The notes: a model not told the origin generated them from the letters alone. A DNA stretch of 10,362 bases from Acidobacteriota bacterium (GCA_021781255.1 JAJXXG010000236.1:1-10362); one strand, 5' to 3'. Positions 1 to 6,886 are shown, counted from the stretch's first letter. Made by a program: numbers and translations.

Positions 1-235
1 CACCGCCGACCACGGCAACGCCGAAATGATGGTGGACCCTGTGACCGGCGGCCCACACACGGCGCACACCACCAATCCGGTACCGCTGATTTATGTGGCT
101 GAGGATGCCAGCCACTACCGGTTGCGCACCGATGGCTCGCTGCGTGACATTTCGCCAACACTGCTCGCCATTCTCAATCTTGCCGATCCCAGGCAGATGA
201 CGGGCGGAGATTTGCGGGTAGCGATTACGAAGTGA
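1..235 (+). CDS. gpmI: 2,3-bisphosphoglycerate-independent phosphoglycerate mutase, C-terminal fragment
   Basis: This is the last 77 codons of a gene that begins upstream of the window; the reading frame starts at base 2 and ends at a TGA at 233-235. GpmI interconverts 3- and 2-phosphoglycerate in the cytoplasm during glycolysis and gluconeogenesis, using two metal ions (usually Mn). The visible part begins with TADHGNAE, the alkaline-phosphatase-superfamily motif whose Asp and His bind metal. It is followed by [11 protein letters not shown], which supplies another metal-binding His. The tail ends in [12 protein letters not shown] and a short stretch matching the usual GpmI C-terminus (the family normally closes with a PxxMTG-type motif; here RQMTGGDL). 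No downstream gene follows closely on the same strand, so it probably ends its transcript. The family call is firm; the rest of the enzyme, including the catalytic serine, cannot be seen. Confidence 0.93.
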   Translation, partial: TADHGNAEMMVDPVTGGPHTAHTTNPVPLIYVAEDASHYRLRTDGSLRDISPTLLAILNLADPRQMTGGDLRVAITK

Positions 236-399
236 GAGCGATGCGTGGCCTTGCACGTGAACCTGGTTGCGACTCAGTCTCTTGGCCCCCTTCTGAGCGA
301 TTCGCCTCGACATCGCCATGCGGGTTCCATGCAAGTCCGCCTTACCGTTCTAGCGGCCCGACCCGTTACTTGCGATTAGACCTGCCCGCCTTTTCTTGA

Positions 400-428
400 T
401 TGCCGTTGGTGTCCGTGAATGGTATAAA
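400..428 (+). promoter_or_regulatory. candidate sigma-70-type promoter for the spermidine-synthase-like gene
   Basis: TTGCCG (400-405) and TATAAA (423-428) are separated by 17 bases, the preferred spacing for a housekeeping promoter; the -10 matches the consensus at 5 of 6 bases and the -35 at 4 of 6. Transcription would start near 435, leaving a leader of about 40 bases before the GTG at 478. The rest of the 236-477 gap shows no convincing terminator for gpmI and no ORF I would call. The promoter is inferred from sequence alone, and chance matches are common. Confidence 0.4.
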
Positions 429-477
429 TGGCCGATAGCTCATTTCCACCAACTCAATTCGACCACGAGGGAGAATA

Positions 478-2766
478 GTGGCGTCTGATCTCCTGCAGAA
501 TCCGCACAAATCGAGCACTATAAGAGCCAACAAGTCGAAATCCAACCTGCCTTGGTACTTCGCCTTTTTCGTCGTCTCCGGATTTTGCGGCTTGGTCTAC
601 GAGGTGGTTTGGTTAGGCCTTGCCATGGCCAGCTTCGGCGTCACCACAGCCCTCACCTCCATCGTTCTTTCTGCATTCATGGCCGGCCTTGGCCTTGGTT
701 CGTGGGGCGCGGGCAGCCTGACGCGCCGGGTTTTCAACGGCGACGGACCGCGCGCATTGCGCACCTATTCAGTTGCTGAGCTGCTGGTGGGGGTTTCATC
801 CATCACGGTCCCGCTCGAAATCAGGCTCGGACGGCAGATCCTGCTTCACCTCAGCAGTTTTGGAGGCTGGCAGACCTTCGGATATTACGTGTTGGCCGGG
901 CTTTGGATAGCCGTCACGTTGGTCCCATGGTGTGCGTGCATGGGATCGACTTTTCCGATCCTGATGGCGGTCATTCGCAGAACCGACAAGCCCTCCTCGG
1001 ACCGTTCGTTCAGCTACCTGTATCTGGCCAACGTTTTGGGTGCGCTTACCGGAACCCTCGCCTCGGCCTTCGTTATCATCGAGCTCCTCGGATTCCGTGG
1101 GACTCTTTACGTTGCCGGTTCCCTCAACGTATTGCTGGCGCTGGCGGCGTTCGCCATCAGTTTTAGCACGGGCTCATCCCCATGCGAAGAGAACCCCGTC
1201 GAAAAACAAACGCCGGGCCCCGGACTCTACGGGCTTCCGCGCGGCAGCGTCTTGTTATTCCTGTTTATCACCGGCCTTGTCAGCATGGGGATGGAGATCG
1301 TCTGGATTCGGCAACTGACCCCCTACCTTGGAAATGTGGTTTACACCTTTGCGGACATCGTCGCTGTCTATCTGCTTTGCACCGCAGTGGGGTCGCAGGA
1401 TTATCGCACCTGGGCCCGTAGTCATCTGCCCGGCCAGAGTATTTCGTCATGGACGTTCCTCGCACTGTTTGCCACGTTCCCGCTGATCGCCGGCAATCCG
1501 TCGCTACCGACCCAGCTTGGCGGTGTCGGCTTCCCGCTCGTGCGCGTTGCTACCATCTGCATGTTTTGCGCGCTGACGGGTTTTCTCACTCCGTTACTGG
1601 TCGATTCGTGGTCGTCGGGCGATCCCGATCGAGCTGGAACAGCCTATGCCTTCAATATTGCGGGATGCATTGCCGGCCCGCTCGTTTCCGGTTTCATCCT
1701 GTTGCCGCGTATGAGCGAACGCTGGGCAATCGTCGTTCTCGCTGTGCCCCTGTTTGGCGTCGCTGCCGTAACGGCGCTTCGAGCGCCAATAACAGCAGAC
1801 GGGACAAAGAGGCGATTCAACTCGAAGCTCAAGGTCGCAGCCGCCGTCATCGCTGCGATTCTGCTGTTCAGCATCAGCCGCGACTTCGAAACTTCCTACC
1901 CTCAGCGAGTCGTCAGGCGAGATTACACGGCTACGGTGATAGCGGCTGGAACGGGCTTCAACCGATTGCTCCTGGTCAACGGGGTCGGAATGACCTTGCT
2001 GACGCCTATCACTAAGACCATGGCTCACCTGCCACTTGCCCTCATGCAGAGACCGCCGAAGAACGGCCTGGTGATCTGTTTTGGAATGGGGACCAGCTTT
2101 CGCTCCATGCTTTCCTGGGGAATTCGGACCACCGCGGTCGATCTTGTACCCAGCGTTCCTGCACTGATGTGGTATTTCCAGCCCAGCGCATCTGAATTGG
2201 CTGCTTCCCCTCTTGCGCACATTGTCATCGACGATGGCCGCCGCTTCCTGGACGGTTCAACACAGACTTACGACGTCATCGTCGTCGACCCACCCCCGCC
2301 ACCGCAGGCTCCGGGGTCCAGTTTGCTTTATTCGCGCGAATTCTTTGCTGTGGTCAAGAGGCATTTGCAGCGGGACGGGATTCTGCAAATCTGGTATCCT
2401 ACCTCGGATGCTGACGCCGCGACTTTGGCCTCTGTAGCTAAGTCGCTAGTGCAGTACTTTCCCTATGTGCGAGCCTTCTGGTCGCGTGACGCTGAGGTCG
2501 CAGGCGTTCACTTCCTGGCCAGCATGGAACCGGTACCCATCCCGTCAAGCTCGGTTCTGGCAGCGCGCTTGCCTCCCTCCGCGGCTGTCGACTTTGTGGA
2601 ATGGGGCCCGGAGCCAACGGCGCAGCAGCGATTCCAGTCGATCCTTTCGCGCGAAGTCAACGTAAGCGATCTTGCGGACAAGGTTCCTCGCGTGCCTGCA
2701 CTGCGGGACGACCAACCTATCAATGAGTATTTCTTGCTCCGGGACTCGTTCCACGTTTATCGCTAA
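478..2766 (+). CDS. multi-pass membrane protein fused to a spermidine-synthase-like (SAM-binding-fold) domain
   Basis: The protein has 762 residues. GTG at 478 is chosen because GAGGGAG (467-473) sits 4 bases upstream. Residues 27 to about 470 form roughly a dozen hydrophobic segments. They contain two copies of a motif typical of fused spermidine-synthase transporters: SGFCGLVYEVVW (34-45) and TGLVSMGMEIVW (265-276). The C-terminal third resembles the Rossmann-like spermidine synthase fold: VICFGMG (from 532) as the SAM-type glycine loop, VDLVPS with Asp555, DDGRRFL (585-591), and YDVIVVD (598-604) followed by five prolines. True spermidine synthases carry GGGDG in the first loop and a DSSDP-type stretch after the last strand. 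Both are altered here, so aminopropyl transfer is doubtful and the substrate is unknown. Databases often label such proteins 'spermidine synthase' or 'fused MFS/spermidine synthase'. The protein should sit in the inner membrane with the enzyme-like domain in the cytoplasm. The gene appears monocistronic. Confidence 0.85.
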   Translation: MASDLLQNPHKSSTIRANKSKSNLPWYFAFFVVSGFCGLVYEVVWLGLAMASFGVTTALTSIVLSAFMAGLGLGSWGAGSLTRRVFNGDGPRALRTYSVAELLVGVSSITVPLEIRLGRQILLHLSSFGGWQTFGYYVLAGLWIAVTLVPWCACMGSTFPILMAVIRRTDKPSSDRSFSYLYLANVLGALTGTLASAFVIIELLGFRGTLYVAGSLNVLLALAAFAISFSTGSSPCEENPVEKQTPGPGLYGLPRGSVLLFLFITGLVSMGMEIVWIRQLTPYLGNVVYTFADIVAVYLLCTAVGSQDYRTWARSHLPGQSISSWTFLALFATFPLIAGNPSLPTQLGGVGFPLVRVATICMFCALTGFLTPLLVDSWSSGDPDRAGTAYAFNIAGCIAGPLVSGFILLPRMSERWAIVVLAVPLFGVAAVTALRAPITADGTKRRFNSKLKVAAAVIAAILLFSISRDFETSYPQRVVRRDYTATVIAAGTGFNRLLLVNGVGMTLLTPITKTMAHLPLALMQRPPKNGLVICFGMGTSFRSMLSWGIRTTAVDLVPSVPALMWYFQPSASELAASPLAHIVIDDGRRFLDGSTQTYDVIVVDPPPPPQAPGSSLLYSREFFAVVKRHLQRDGILQIWYPTSDADAATLASVAKSLVQYFPYVRAFWSRDAEVAGVHFLASMEPVPIPSSSVLAARLPPSAAVDFVEWGPEPTAQQRFQSILSREVNVSDLADKVPRVPALRDDQPINEYFLLRDSFHVYR

Positions 2767-2804
2767 ATGGTCTCGGCAAACTTCAGCGGTCAAGCCTCCG
2801 CCCG

Positions 2805-2823
2805 GCGGCCGCTCTTCGGCCGC
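2805..2823. repeat. GC-rich palindrome, 7-bp stem and 5-base loop
   Basis: GCGGCCG (2805-2811) and CGGCCGC (2817-2823) are perfect inverted copies around the loop CTCTT. The palindrome lies in the 134-bp gap between two convergent genes and is followed about 30 bases later by a second hairpin. No T-run follows on either strand, so it is not a standard intrinsic terminator by itself. It may be part of a REP-like pair or help end transcription from either side. Confidence 0.5.
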
Positions 2824-2852
2824 GCGCGGCATTCCACGGCGTATTGCATAGA

Positions 2853-2884
2853 GGCCTCCCGCATGGGGAGCCCCTGATATTTTT
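2853..2884 (+). terminator. possible intrinsic terminator after the spermidine-synthase-like gene
   Basis: GG plus CTCCC (2853-2860, with C2855 bulged) can pair with GGGAG plus CC (2866-2872) around a 5-base loop. A run of five T's lies at 2880-2884. The hairpin is GC-rich, but 7 bases separate it from the T-run, so it is not canonical. Its position about 90 bases after the stop codon, between convergent genes, suits a terminator. Confidence 0.35.
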
Positions 2885-2900
2885 GAGCGTCTGAACGCAG

Positions 2901-3368
2901 TTAGCGCGAGCGTAACGACTTGATGGCCGCGGGCAGGCGCTCTTCAATGATCTTGGCCTGCTCGGCTGCGATGCCGCCCAGATACGACGGAGCGGGCGTC
3001 GCCAAAAGCACCAGCGCCATGGCGATGAGCGAAAAACAAAGCCCGGCAATTCCGGCCGAAATCAGCATGTGATACATGTCGTAGATGTCTAGGCCAAAAA
3101 TCTTGAAGGCGACATGCTCAAACGGCTTGATGTGCTTGAGAACCGCGAGTGCGAAGAGGAAGAAAAGGACAGCAAGCGAAGTGAGAATTGCCAGTGTCGC
3201 GTCCAGGCTGCGATGGAACCTCTGGCGCGAGCTGCAACGGCTGCATTCTGCAAAATGATTTTCGTAGTCCCTGCGCATCTCCGGCGTGATTCCGGAGATG
3301 TCGTAACGCCAGCTTGCCAGAATCGAGCCTGCGACCGGGTCGGTGCATTGGGTTCTTACCCTAGACAT
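2901..3368 (-). CDS. small membrane protein with an anti-sigma-like zinc-finger motif
   Basis: The protein has 155 residues, starting at ATG (3366-3368) and ending with TAA (2901-2903); no strong ribosome-binding site is visible. The N-terminal part contains H38-x3-C42-x2-C45 within YENHFAECSRCSSRQRFHRS, the signature of the zinc-binding zf-HC2 / anti-sigma-factor N-terminal region. Two hydrophobic segments follow (about 58-77 and 103-123), joined by a charged loop, then a C-terminal tail rich in Ala, Glu and Arg. In anti-sigma factors this finger is cytoplasmic and holds a sigma factor. No sigma factor gene adjoins this one, and many bacteria, acidobacteria included, have zf-HC2 membrane proteins without a known partner. 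The zinc-finger reading is from motif spacing only; the function is unknown. Confidence 0.72.
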   Translation of the reverse strand: MSRVRTQCTDPVAGSILASWRYDISGITPEMRRDYENHFAECSRCSSRQRFHRSLDATLAILTSLAVLFFLFALAVLKHIKPFEHVAFKIFGLDIYDMYHMLISAGIAGLCFSLIAMALVLLATPAPSYLGGIAAEQAKIIEERLPAAIKSLRSR

Positions 3369-3573
3369 AGAGGCTCACTTTGCAAAGAATTCGGTTTAAC
3401 CGCCGCGCTTCCTCTTGGATATCTGATCTCTCGCCTGGAAGCCACTAAATCCTTAGACGTCGAATTCGCAATGACAGATACAGCGGATCCGCAGATGCAC
3501 TCCACCACCGCGACTTTTCTGGCGTGTTGTGCCGGCCCTTCTCGCTGCACTGGTGTATGGCCGTATTGGTTTC

Positions 3574-3600
3574 ATTGTAATGCAGTCAAGATGAAGTCAA
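3574..3600 (-). promoter_or_regulatory. weak promoter candidate upstream of the zinc-finger membrane protein gene
   Basis: Read on the minus strand, TTGACT (3600-3595) and TACAAT (3579-3574) resemble -35 and -10 hexamers (5 of 6 each), but the spacer is 15 bases, shorter than usual. A second TTGACT lies at 3589-3584. A start here would give a leader of about 200 bases before the ATG at 3368. The 3369-3601 gap otherwise holds no gene I can support. Confidence 0.22.
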
Positions 3601-3601
3601 C

Positions 3602-4624
3602 CTAAAAATTGATGGCAGAAAGTGGCTCATGTTGCTCAGCCAGCAATAACCGGTTGGCCAACAGGCTTGCCCGGCCCAGCAGCGCACCCTCGGCCGCAAC
3701 CCGCGCCAGCTCGGGAAGATTATTGTTTTCAGAAAGATGCGCCAGGATGACGTAGGTGGCCTGGCCATCGTATCCGCTGGCGAGGAACTCAGCCGTGGCA
3801 TCGTTGGAGAGATGGCCGACCCGCGAAAGCACCCTTTGCTTGACTGGCCAGGGGTACGGACCGTCGCGCAGCATTTCCAGGTCGTGGTTAGACTCAAGCA
3901 GGAGCAGGTCGAGGGCCTGGAGCTGCGCCTTGACATTAGGCGGGATGTAGCCGAGATCGGTAGCGAAGCCCATCCGCACCCCTTCCGCGCTGAAAACAAA
4001 GCCCACTGGATCGGCGGCGTCATGGGGGATGGTGAAGGGGCTTAGGCCGATATCGCCGATGGCGAAGGGCTGGCCAGCCTGAAAATACTCCACCGCAGGC
4101 AGCCAACTGGGATCGCTCTTGAGAGAAGGTGGACGGGTCGAAGCCGGTTCTGGCGCCGGGTCTGCCGGCGAGGCGGCCTCGCCGATCAGGGGCTGGCAGT
4201 CCGCCTCCAACTCCTCTGGATCGGTTTCAGCGAGATCATTCTCGCTAAGGGCGGGTTCCGCACCCGGCGATTCGGCTTCCGCCTGGCGCTCGGCGGCCTG
4301 TTTGCGGCAGAGCTCGAGCCATTGGGCATAGCTCATCTGGCGGCGCGGCGAAATCCAGCGCATCCAGGCGCGATGCGTGGCCTCGGTAAAGTAAACCGGA
4401 ATGCCGAGCTTGCGCGCCGTCACGGCGAGGCCGCTGATGTGGTCCTGGTGCTCGTGGGTGACGACAATGGCGTCGAGGGTCTGCGGGTCTTCGCCGGCCA
4501 GCTTCATGCGGCGGAAAAGCTCGCGACAGCTCAGACCGGCGTCCACCAGGATGCGCGTGCGTCCGCCGGAGATAATTGTGCTGTTTCCCTTTGAACCTGA
4601 GGCCAGCACTGTGAAGCGCACCAT
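3602..4624 (-). CDS. WalJ/YycJ-type metallo-beta-lactamase-fold hydrolase with a large insertion
   Basis: The protein has 340 residues. ATG at 4622-4624 is chosen because the next residues, VRFTVLASGSKGNST, match the usual N-terminus of YycJ/WalJ proteins; the frame stays open upstream to 4852, but that stretch has no family resemblance. Metal-binding and fold motifs appear in order: ILVDAG (25-30), THEHQDH (56-62, the HxHxDH site), IPHDAADPVGF (199-209), FATDLGY (220-226), LLLESNHD (241-248), GHLSN (270-274) and LAHLSENNN (294-302). These match the WalJ/YycJ family, a putative nuclease or hydrolase that in Firmicutes sits with the WalRK system and is linked to cell-wall and DNA processes. 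The family is normally about 260-270 residues. Here roughly residues 88-177 are an Ala/Glu/Pro-rich stretch with no motif, inserted after the first metal site. The protein is likely cytoplasmic. No walR/walK genes are adjacent, so I give no symbol. Confidence 0.88.
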   Translation of the reverse strand: MVRFTVLASGSKGNSTIISGGRTRILVDAGLSCRELFRRMKLAGEDPQTLDAIVVTHEHQDHISGLAVTARKLGIPVYFTEATHRAWMRWISPRRQMSYAQWLELCRKQAAERQAEAESPGAEPALSENDLAETDPEELEADCQPLIGEAASPADPAPEPASTRPPSLKSDPSWLPAVEYFQAGQPFAIGDIGLSPFTIPHDAADPVGFVFSAEGVRMGFATDLGYIPPNVKAQLQALDLLLLESNHDLEMLRDGPYPWPVKQRVLSRVGHLSNDATAEFLASGYDGQATYVILAHLSENNNLPELARVAAEGALLGRASLLANRLLLAEQHEPLSAINF

Positions 4625-4651
4625 GAATTGAGAATACCGCAATGACAGAAA

Positions 4652-4696
4652 ATCACCCACATACCCAAAAAGTAGGGCGCGAGACAACTGGGTGAT
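4652..4696. repeat. 8-bp inverted repeat in a divergent intergenic region
   Basis: ATCACCCA (4652-4659) and TGGGTGAT (4689-4696) are perfect inverted copies 29 bases apart. Overlapping them, ATACCC (4661-4666) and GGGTAT (4698-4703) also form an inverted pair. They lie just upstream of the WalJ-like gene start and in the shared region with the divergent membrane protein gene, so an operator or leader hairpin is possible. Nothing further supports a function. Confidence 0.35.
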
Positions 4697-4844
4697 CGGG
4701 TATATTGGTAACGAATTAAGCCAGGCTCCTCTTTTCAAAATTCTGAACCTGCAGATCGCCGGCCATGCCCTCGTAATTTGCCCCACGGCTCTCGACATGC
4801 CGCTGCGATCTTCGTGAATTTGGTCAACCGCCGCTACCGGCATT

Positions 4845-4848
4845 GGAG
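4845..4848 (+). promoter_or_regulatory. ribosome-binding site deciding the start of the membrane protein gene
   Basis: GGAG at 4845-4848 lies 9 bases before ATG 4858. It overlaps an in-frame TTG at 4843, which would add five residues but has no upstream site of its own, so ATG 4858 is preferred. Confidence 0.6.
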
Positions 4849-4857
4849 ACACTACGC

Positions 4858-5436
4858 ATGAAGTATGTCGTATTCTTCATTTCCAGCTTGATCGGTTTCG
4901 TTCTGGCTCATTACCTGCTGGAAGGCCCGGCAGCTGCCTACGCTTCAATCCTGATCTCGTATCACTTGTTTCTGGTTTACCTGATCGTGACTGCGGAACA
5001 CGAAAAGGGACTTTCGATGTCGATTGGCATGGCAATCCCGACGCACGCGGCATTTCTTGCGTTGCTCGTAGGCACGGCGTACATGAGAGAGCACGTTCCG
5101 TTCTTTGGCCTTATCCGCCTGCTTATTCCCGCCTTGGCGCCATTTGAGACAAAGTGGCTGTTCAGCGGGCGCCCCAAGACAGAGACCGTCAAGGCCATAG
5201 TCCCAGAGGTGCTTCCAGAAGCAACCCTCGACGATCACGAAGCCTTCCGCGAGCACCTGGCGCAGCAAGACCGCCCGTTCAGAAAACCTGGGCGCTCGCT
5301 CAACGAAGAGTTTGAGTTTTGGCTGGCCGACCGCGCAAGGAAAAGAGCCCAGGCTTTAGCTGCGGCAGCGGTGCCGGGCGTTTCCGCAGACCCTGGCGCT
5401 GCAACGCAAGAGTCGTCGCCGGCCGGCAGCGCATAG
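4858..5436 (+). CDS. uncharacterised multi-pass membrane protein with a charged cytoplasmic tail
   Basis: The protein has 192 residues and belongs to no family I recognise. Four hydrophobic stretches fill the first half: about residues 3-21, 29-46, 54-76 and 81-96. A hydrophilic tail follows (about 102-192). It begins with LFSGRPKTET, contains a Glu/Asp/Arg-rich middle (EATLDDHEAFREHLAQQD and LNEEFEFWLADRARKRAQ), and ends in an Ala/Pro/Ser-rich, probably disordered stretch. Conserved-looking polar residues sit at membrane borders (His18, His36, His48, His63). There is no signal-peptide cleavage site. The gene is divergent from the WalJ-like gene across a 233-bp gap and ends 7 bp before the stop of the opposing histidine kinase gene. 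It is a believable gene because of its Shine-Dalgarno site, coding-like composition and membrane pattern; I assign no function. Confidence 0.78.
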   Translation: MKYVVFFISSLIGFVLAHYLLEGPAAAYASILISYHLFLVYLIVTAEHEKGLSMSIGMAIPTHAAFLALLVGTAYMREHVPFFGLIRLLIPALAPFETKWLFSGRPKTETVKAIVPEVLPEATLDDHEAFREHLAQQDRPFRKPGRSLNEEFEFWLADRARKRAQALAAAAVPGVSADPGAATQESSPAGSA

Positions 5437-5443
5437 ATAGCCT

Positions 5444-6739
5444 CTACCCTGCGCCCGACAGCACCGCCGGAATCTCAATCGACACCCGCGTGCCGCGTCC
5501 AGGGTGGCTGGCCACGTTGAAATGCGCCTCATTGCCGTAAAGAACCTCCAGCCGTTCCTGCACGTTCTTCATACCGATGCCGGCCCCGGTGCGGCGCGGC
5601 ATAAAAGCACCGCTGCCCATGCCCACGCCATCGTCGGCCACCTCGATCAAAATCCGGTCTACCTCCAGTCGGCTGCGCAGCGTCACCGTGCCGCCATGGA
5701 TGCGCGGCTCAAGGCCATGCTTAATGCTGTTTTCAATCAGCGGTTGCAGCAGGATGCTGGGCACCAGAACATCGAGGGTGCGCGGATCGATCTCTTTTTC
5801 GACGCGCAGCTTGTTGGCGCCGAAGCGGACTACTTCGATGTCGAGGTAATCGTCGGTAAATTTCAGCTCCTCACGCAGCGGCACAAAGGCGTCGTGGTCC
5901 TTGAGCAGGGCGCGCAGGATGTTGGCCAGCTTGACCGTCATCTTACGGGCCAGCTCCGGCTGATTGCGCACCAGCGAGGCGATGGAATTAAGCGTGTTGA
6001 ACAGGAAATGCGGGTTGATCTGGCGCTGCAAGGCGTCGAGGCGGGCCTCGAGCACAAGCCGCTTTTGCTCTTCTAGCGACATCTCGACGCGGAGAGCATT
6101 CCACACCTTGAGCGCGATGCCGACGTTGATGGGGGCGCAGAGCCAGATCAACGCCTGCAGCCACAGATTGCCGGCCAGCAGCGCGAAGAGACGGTGAGGA
6201 AAAATGTGTGCGATCCAGTCGCGGACCATCTCCATCGCCGCGATGAGGACCAGGAGGAGAATCTGGTGGTCGATGTGTGGTTTTCTCAGGTTGCGGCGTA
6301 CCCAGCGGTAGATGCTCAAATCGATAAAGGGAGTAAAGGACCAGATCTCTTCCTTCTCCACGAAGCGGCCGATCATGCCCGCGGCCAGGCCGAGCGCGAC
6401 ATAGAAGGGAAGCGCAAGAAACTCGTGGTACAGGACCGCAGGAGCAGACAGCACGGCGCCGCTCAGCATGGCCCAGCCAGGACCGATAAGCAGGCCCAGC
6501 AGAATGACGGTTTCAAACGAGATGTCGGCGGCGAGAAAGTTGGGCACCACAAGCCGAACCCAAACGCCGAGCGTAAGAGGCACCAGGAAAAACGCGATCA
6601 GCGCAAGGGTCTGAGCAGGGCGGCGCTTTTCCGCAAAAAAGAGACGCCGGAACGTGCTGCCGCGCGCCAGAATGCTGGCCACCGAGGCAACCACCCCCAG
6701 CTTGACCAACAGCGTTACCCAAAGGAGTGTTTCTGTCAC
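5444..6739 (-). CDS. LytS/YehU-type membrane sensor histidine kinase
   Basis: The protein has 431 residues and starts at GTG (6737-6739); an ATG five bases upstream is out of frame and hits a stop at once. About six hydrophobic segments occupy residues 1-210 (near 3-24, 43-65, 76-95, 97-120, 158-176, 185-208). They resemble the 5TM sensor region found in LytS-type kinases. A short linker (EEQKRLVLEARLDALQRQ, 223-240) leads into the His_kinase domain. INPHFLFNTLNS carries the presumed phosphoacceptor His244. The ATP-binding domain follows, with LQPLIENSIKHG (N-box, Asn337), VADDGVGMG (367-375) and TGAGIGMKNVQERL (384-397). This group usually phosphorylates a LytTR-type response regulator encoded next door, but the neighbours here are a membrane protein (convergent) and ribA (divergent), so its partner must lie elsewhere. 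The signal is unknown. Confidence 0.93.
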   Translation of the reverse strand: MTETLLWVTLLVKLGVVASVASILARGSTFRRLFFAEKRRPAQTLALIAFFLVPLTLGVWVRLVVPNFLAADISFETVILLGLLIGPGWAMLSGAVLSAPAVLYHEFLALPFYVALGLAAGMIGRFVEKEEIWSFTPFIDLSIYRWVRRNLRKPHIDHQILLLVLIAAMEMVRDWIAHIFPHRLFALLAGNLWLQALIWLCAPINVGIALKVWNALRVEMSLEEQKRLVLEARLDALQRQINPHFLFNTLNSIASLVRNQPELARKMTVKLANILRALLKDHDAFVPLREELKFTDDYLDIEVVRFGANKLRVEKEIDPRTLDVLVPSILLQPLIENSIKHGLEPRIHGGTVTLRSRLEVDRILIEVADDGVGMGSGAFMPRRTGAGIGMKNVQERLEVLYGNEAHFNVASHPGRGTRVSIEIPAVLSGAG

Positions 6740-6765
6740 CCCATCAATGTATCGCGTCGCGCCCT

Positions 6766-6822
6766 CTGGAGCCTGTTATTAACTTTCGCGTGGCCTGCGA
6801 GAAGGTGAATAACAGGCTCTGG
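6766..6822. repeat. long near-perfect hairpin with a 12-bp perfect outer stem
   Basis: GAGCCTGTTATT (6769-6780) and AATAACAGGCTC (6808-6819) are perfect inverted copies. The stem extends outward through two G:T pairs to C6766:G6822. It also extends inward: after a mismatch, CTT (6783-6785) pairs with AAG (6802-6804), and TCGC (6786-6789) with GCGA (6797-6800), leaving a 7-base loop. The structure lies between the divergent kinase and ribA genes, 26 bases before the kinase start codon. No T-run follows on either strand, so it does not look like an intrinsic terminator. It may be a dispersed palindromic element or a leader structure. Confidence 0.7.
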
Positions 6823-6886
6823 TATCGAACCCGTAGGGGGGCTTGTTGCATGGGGTTGAGGTCGGCGCCCGGGGCGGTTAAAGGCA

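Noticed and set aside
1594..2220. Minus-strand open frame of 208 codons inside the spermidine-synthase-like gene
   Set aside because: It lies wholly antisense to a well-supported gene, and its translation is Arg/Ser/Gly-rich without domain motifs, as expected for a shadow frame in GC-rich DNA.
4625..4852. Longer N-terminus for the WalJ-like protein (76 extra residues)
   Set aside because: The extra stretch has no family similarity and would cover the divergent intergenic region. The family N-terminus begins at the ATG at 4624.
6194..6808. Plus-strand open frame of 204 codons opposite the sensor kinase
   Set aside because: It is antisense to the kinase membrane region, with a charged, repetitive translation that matches no family.
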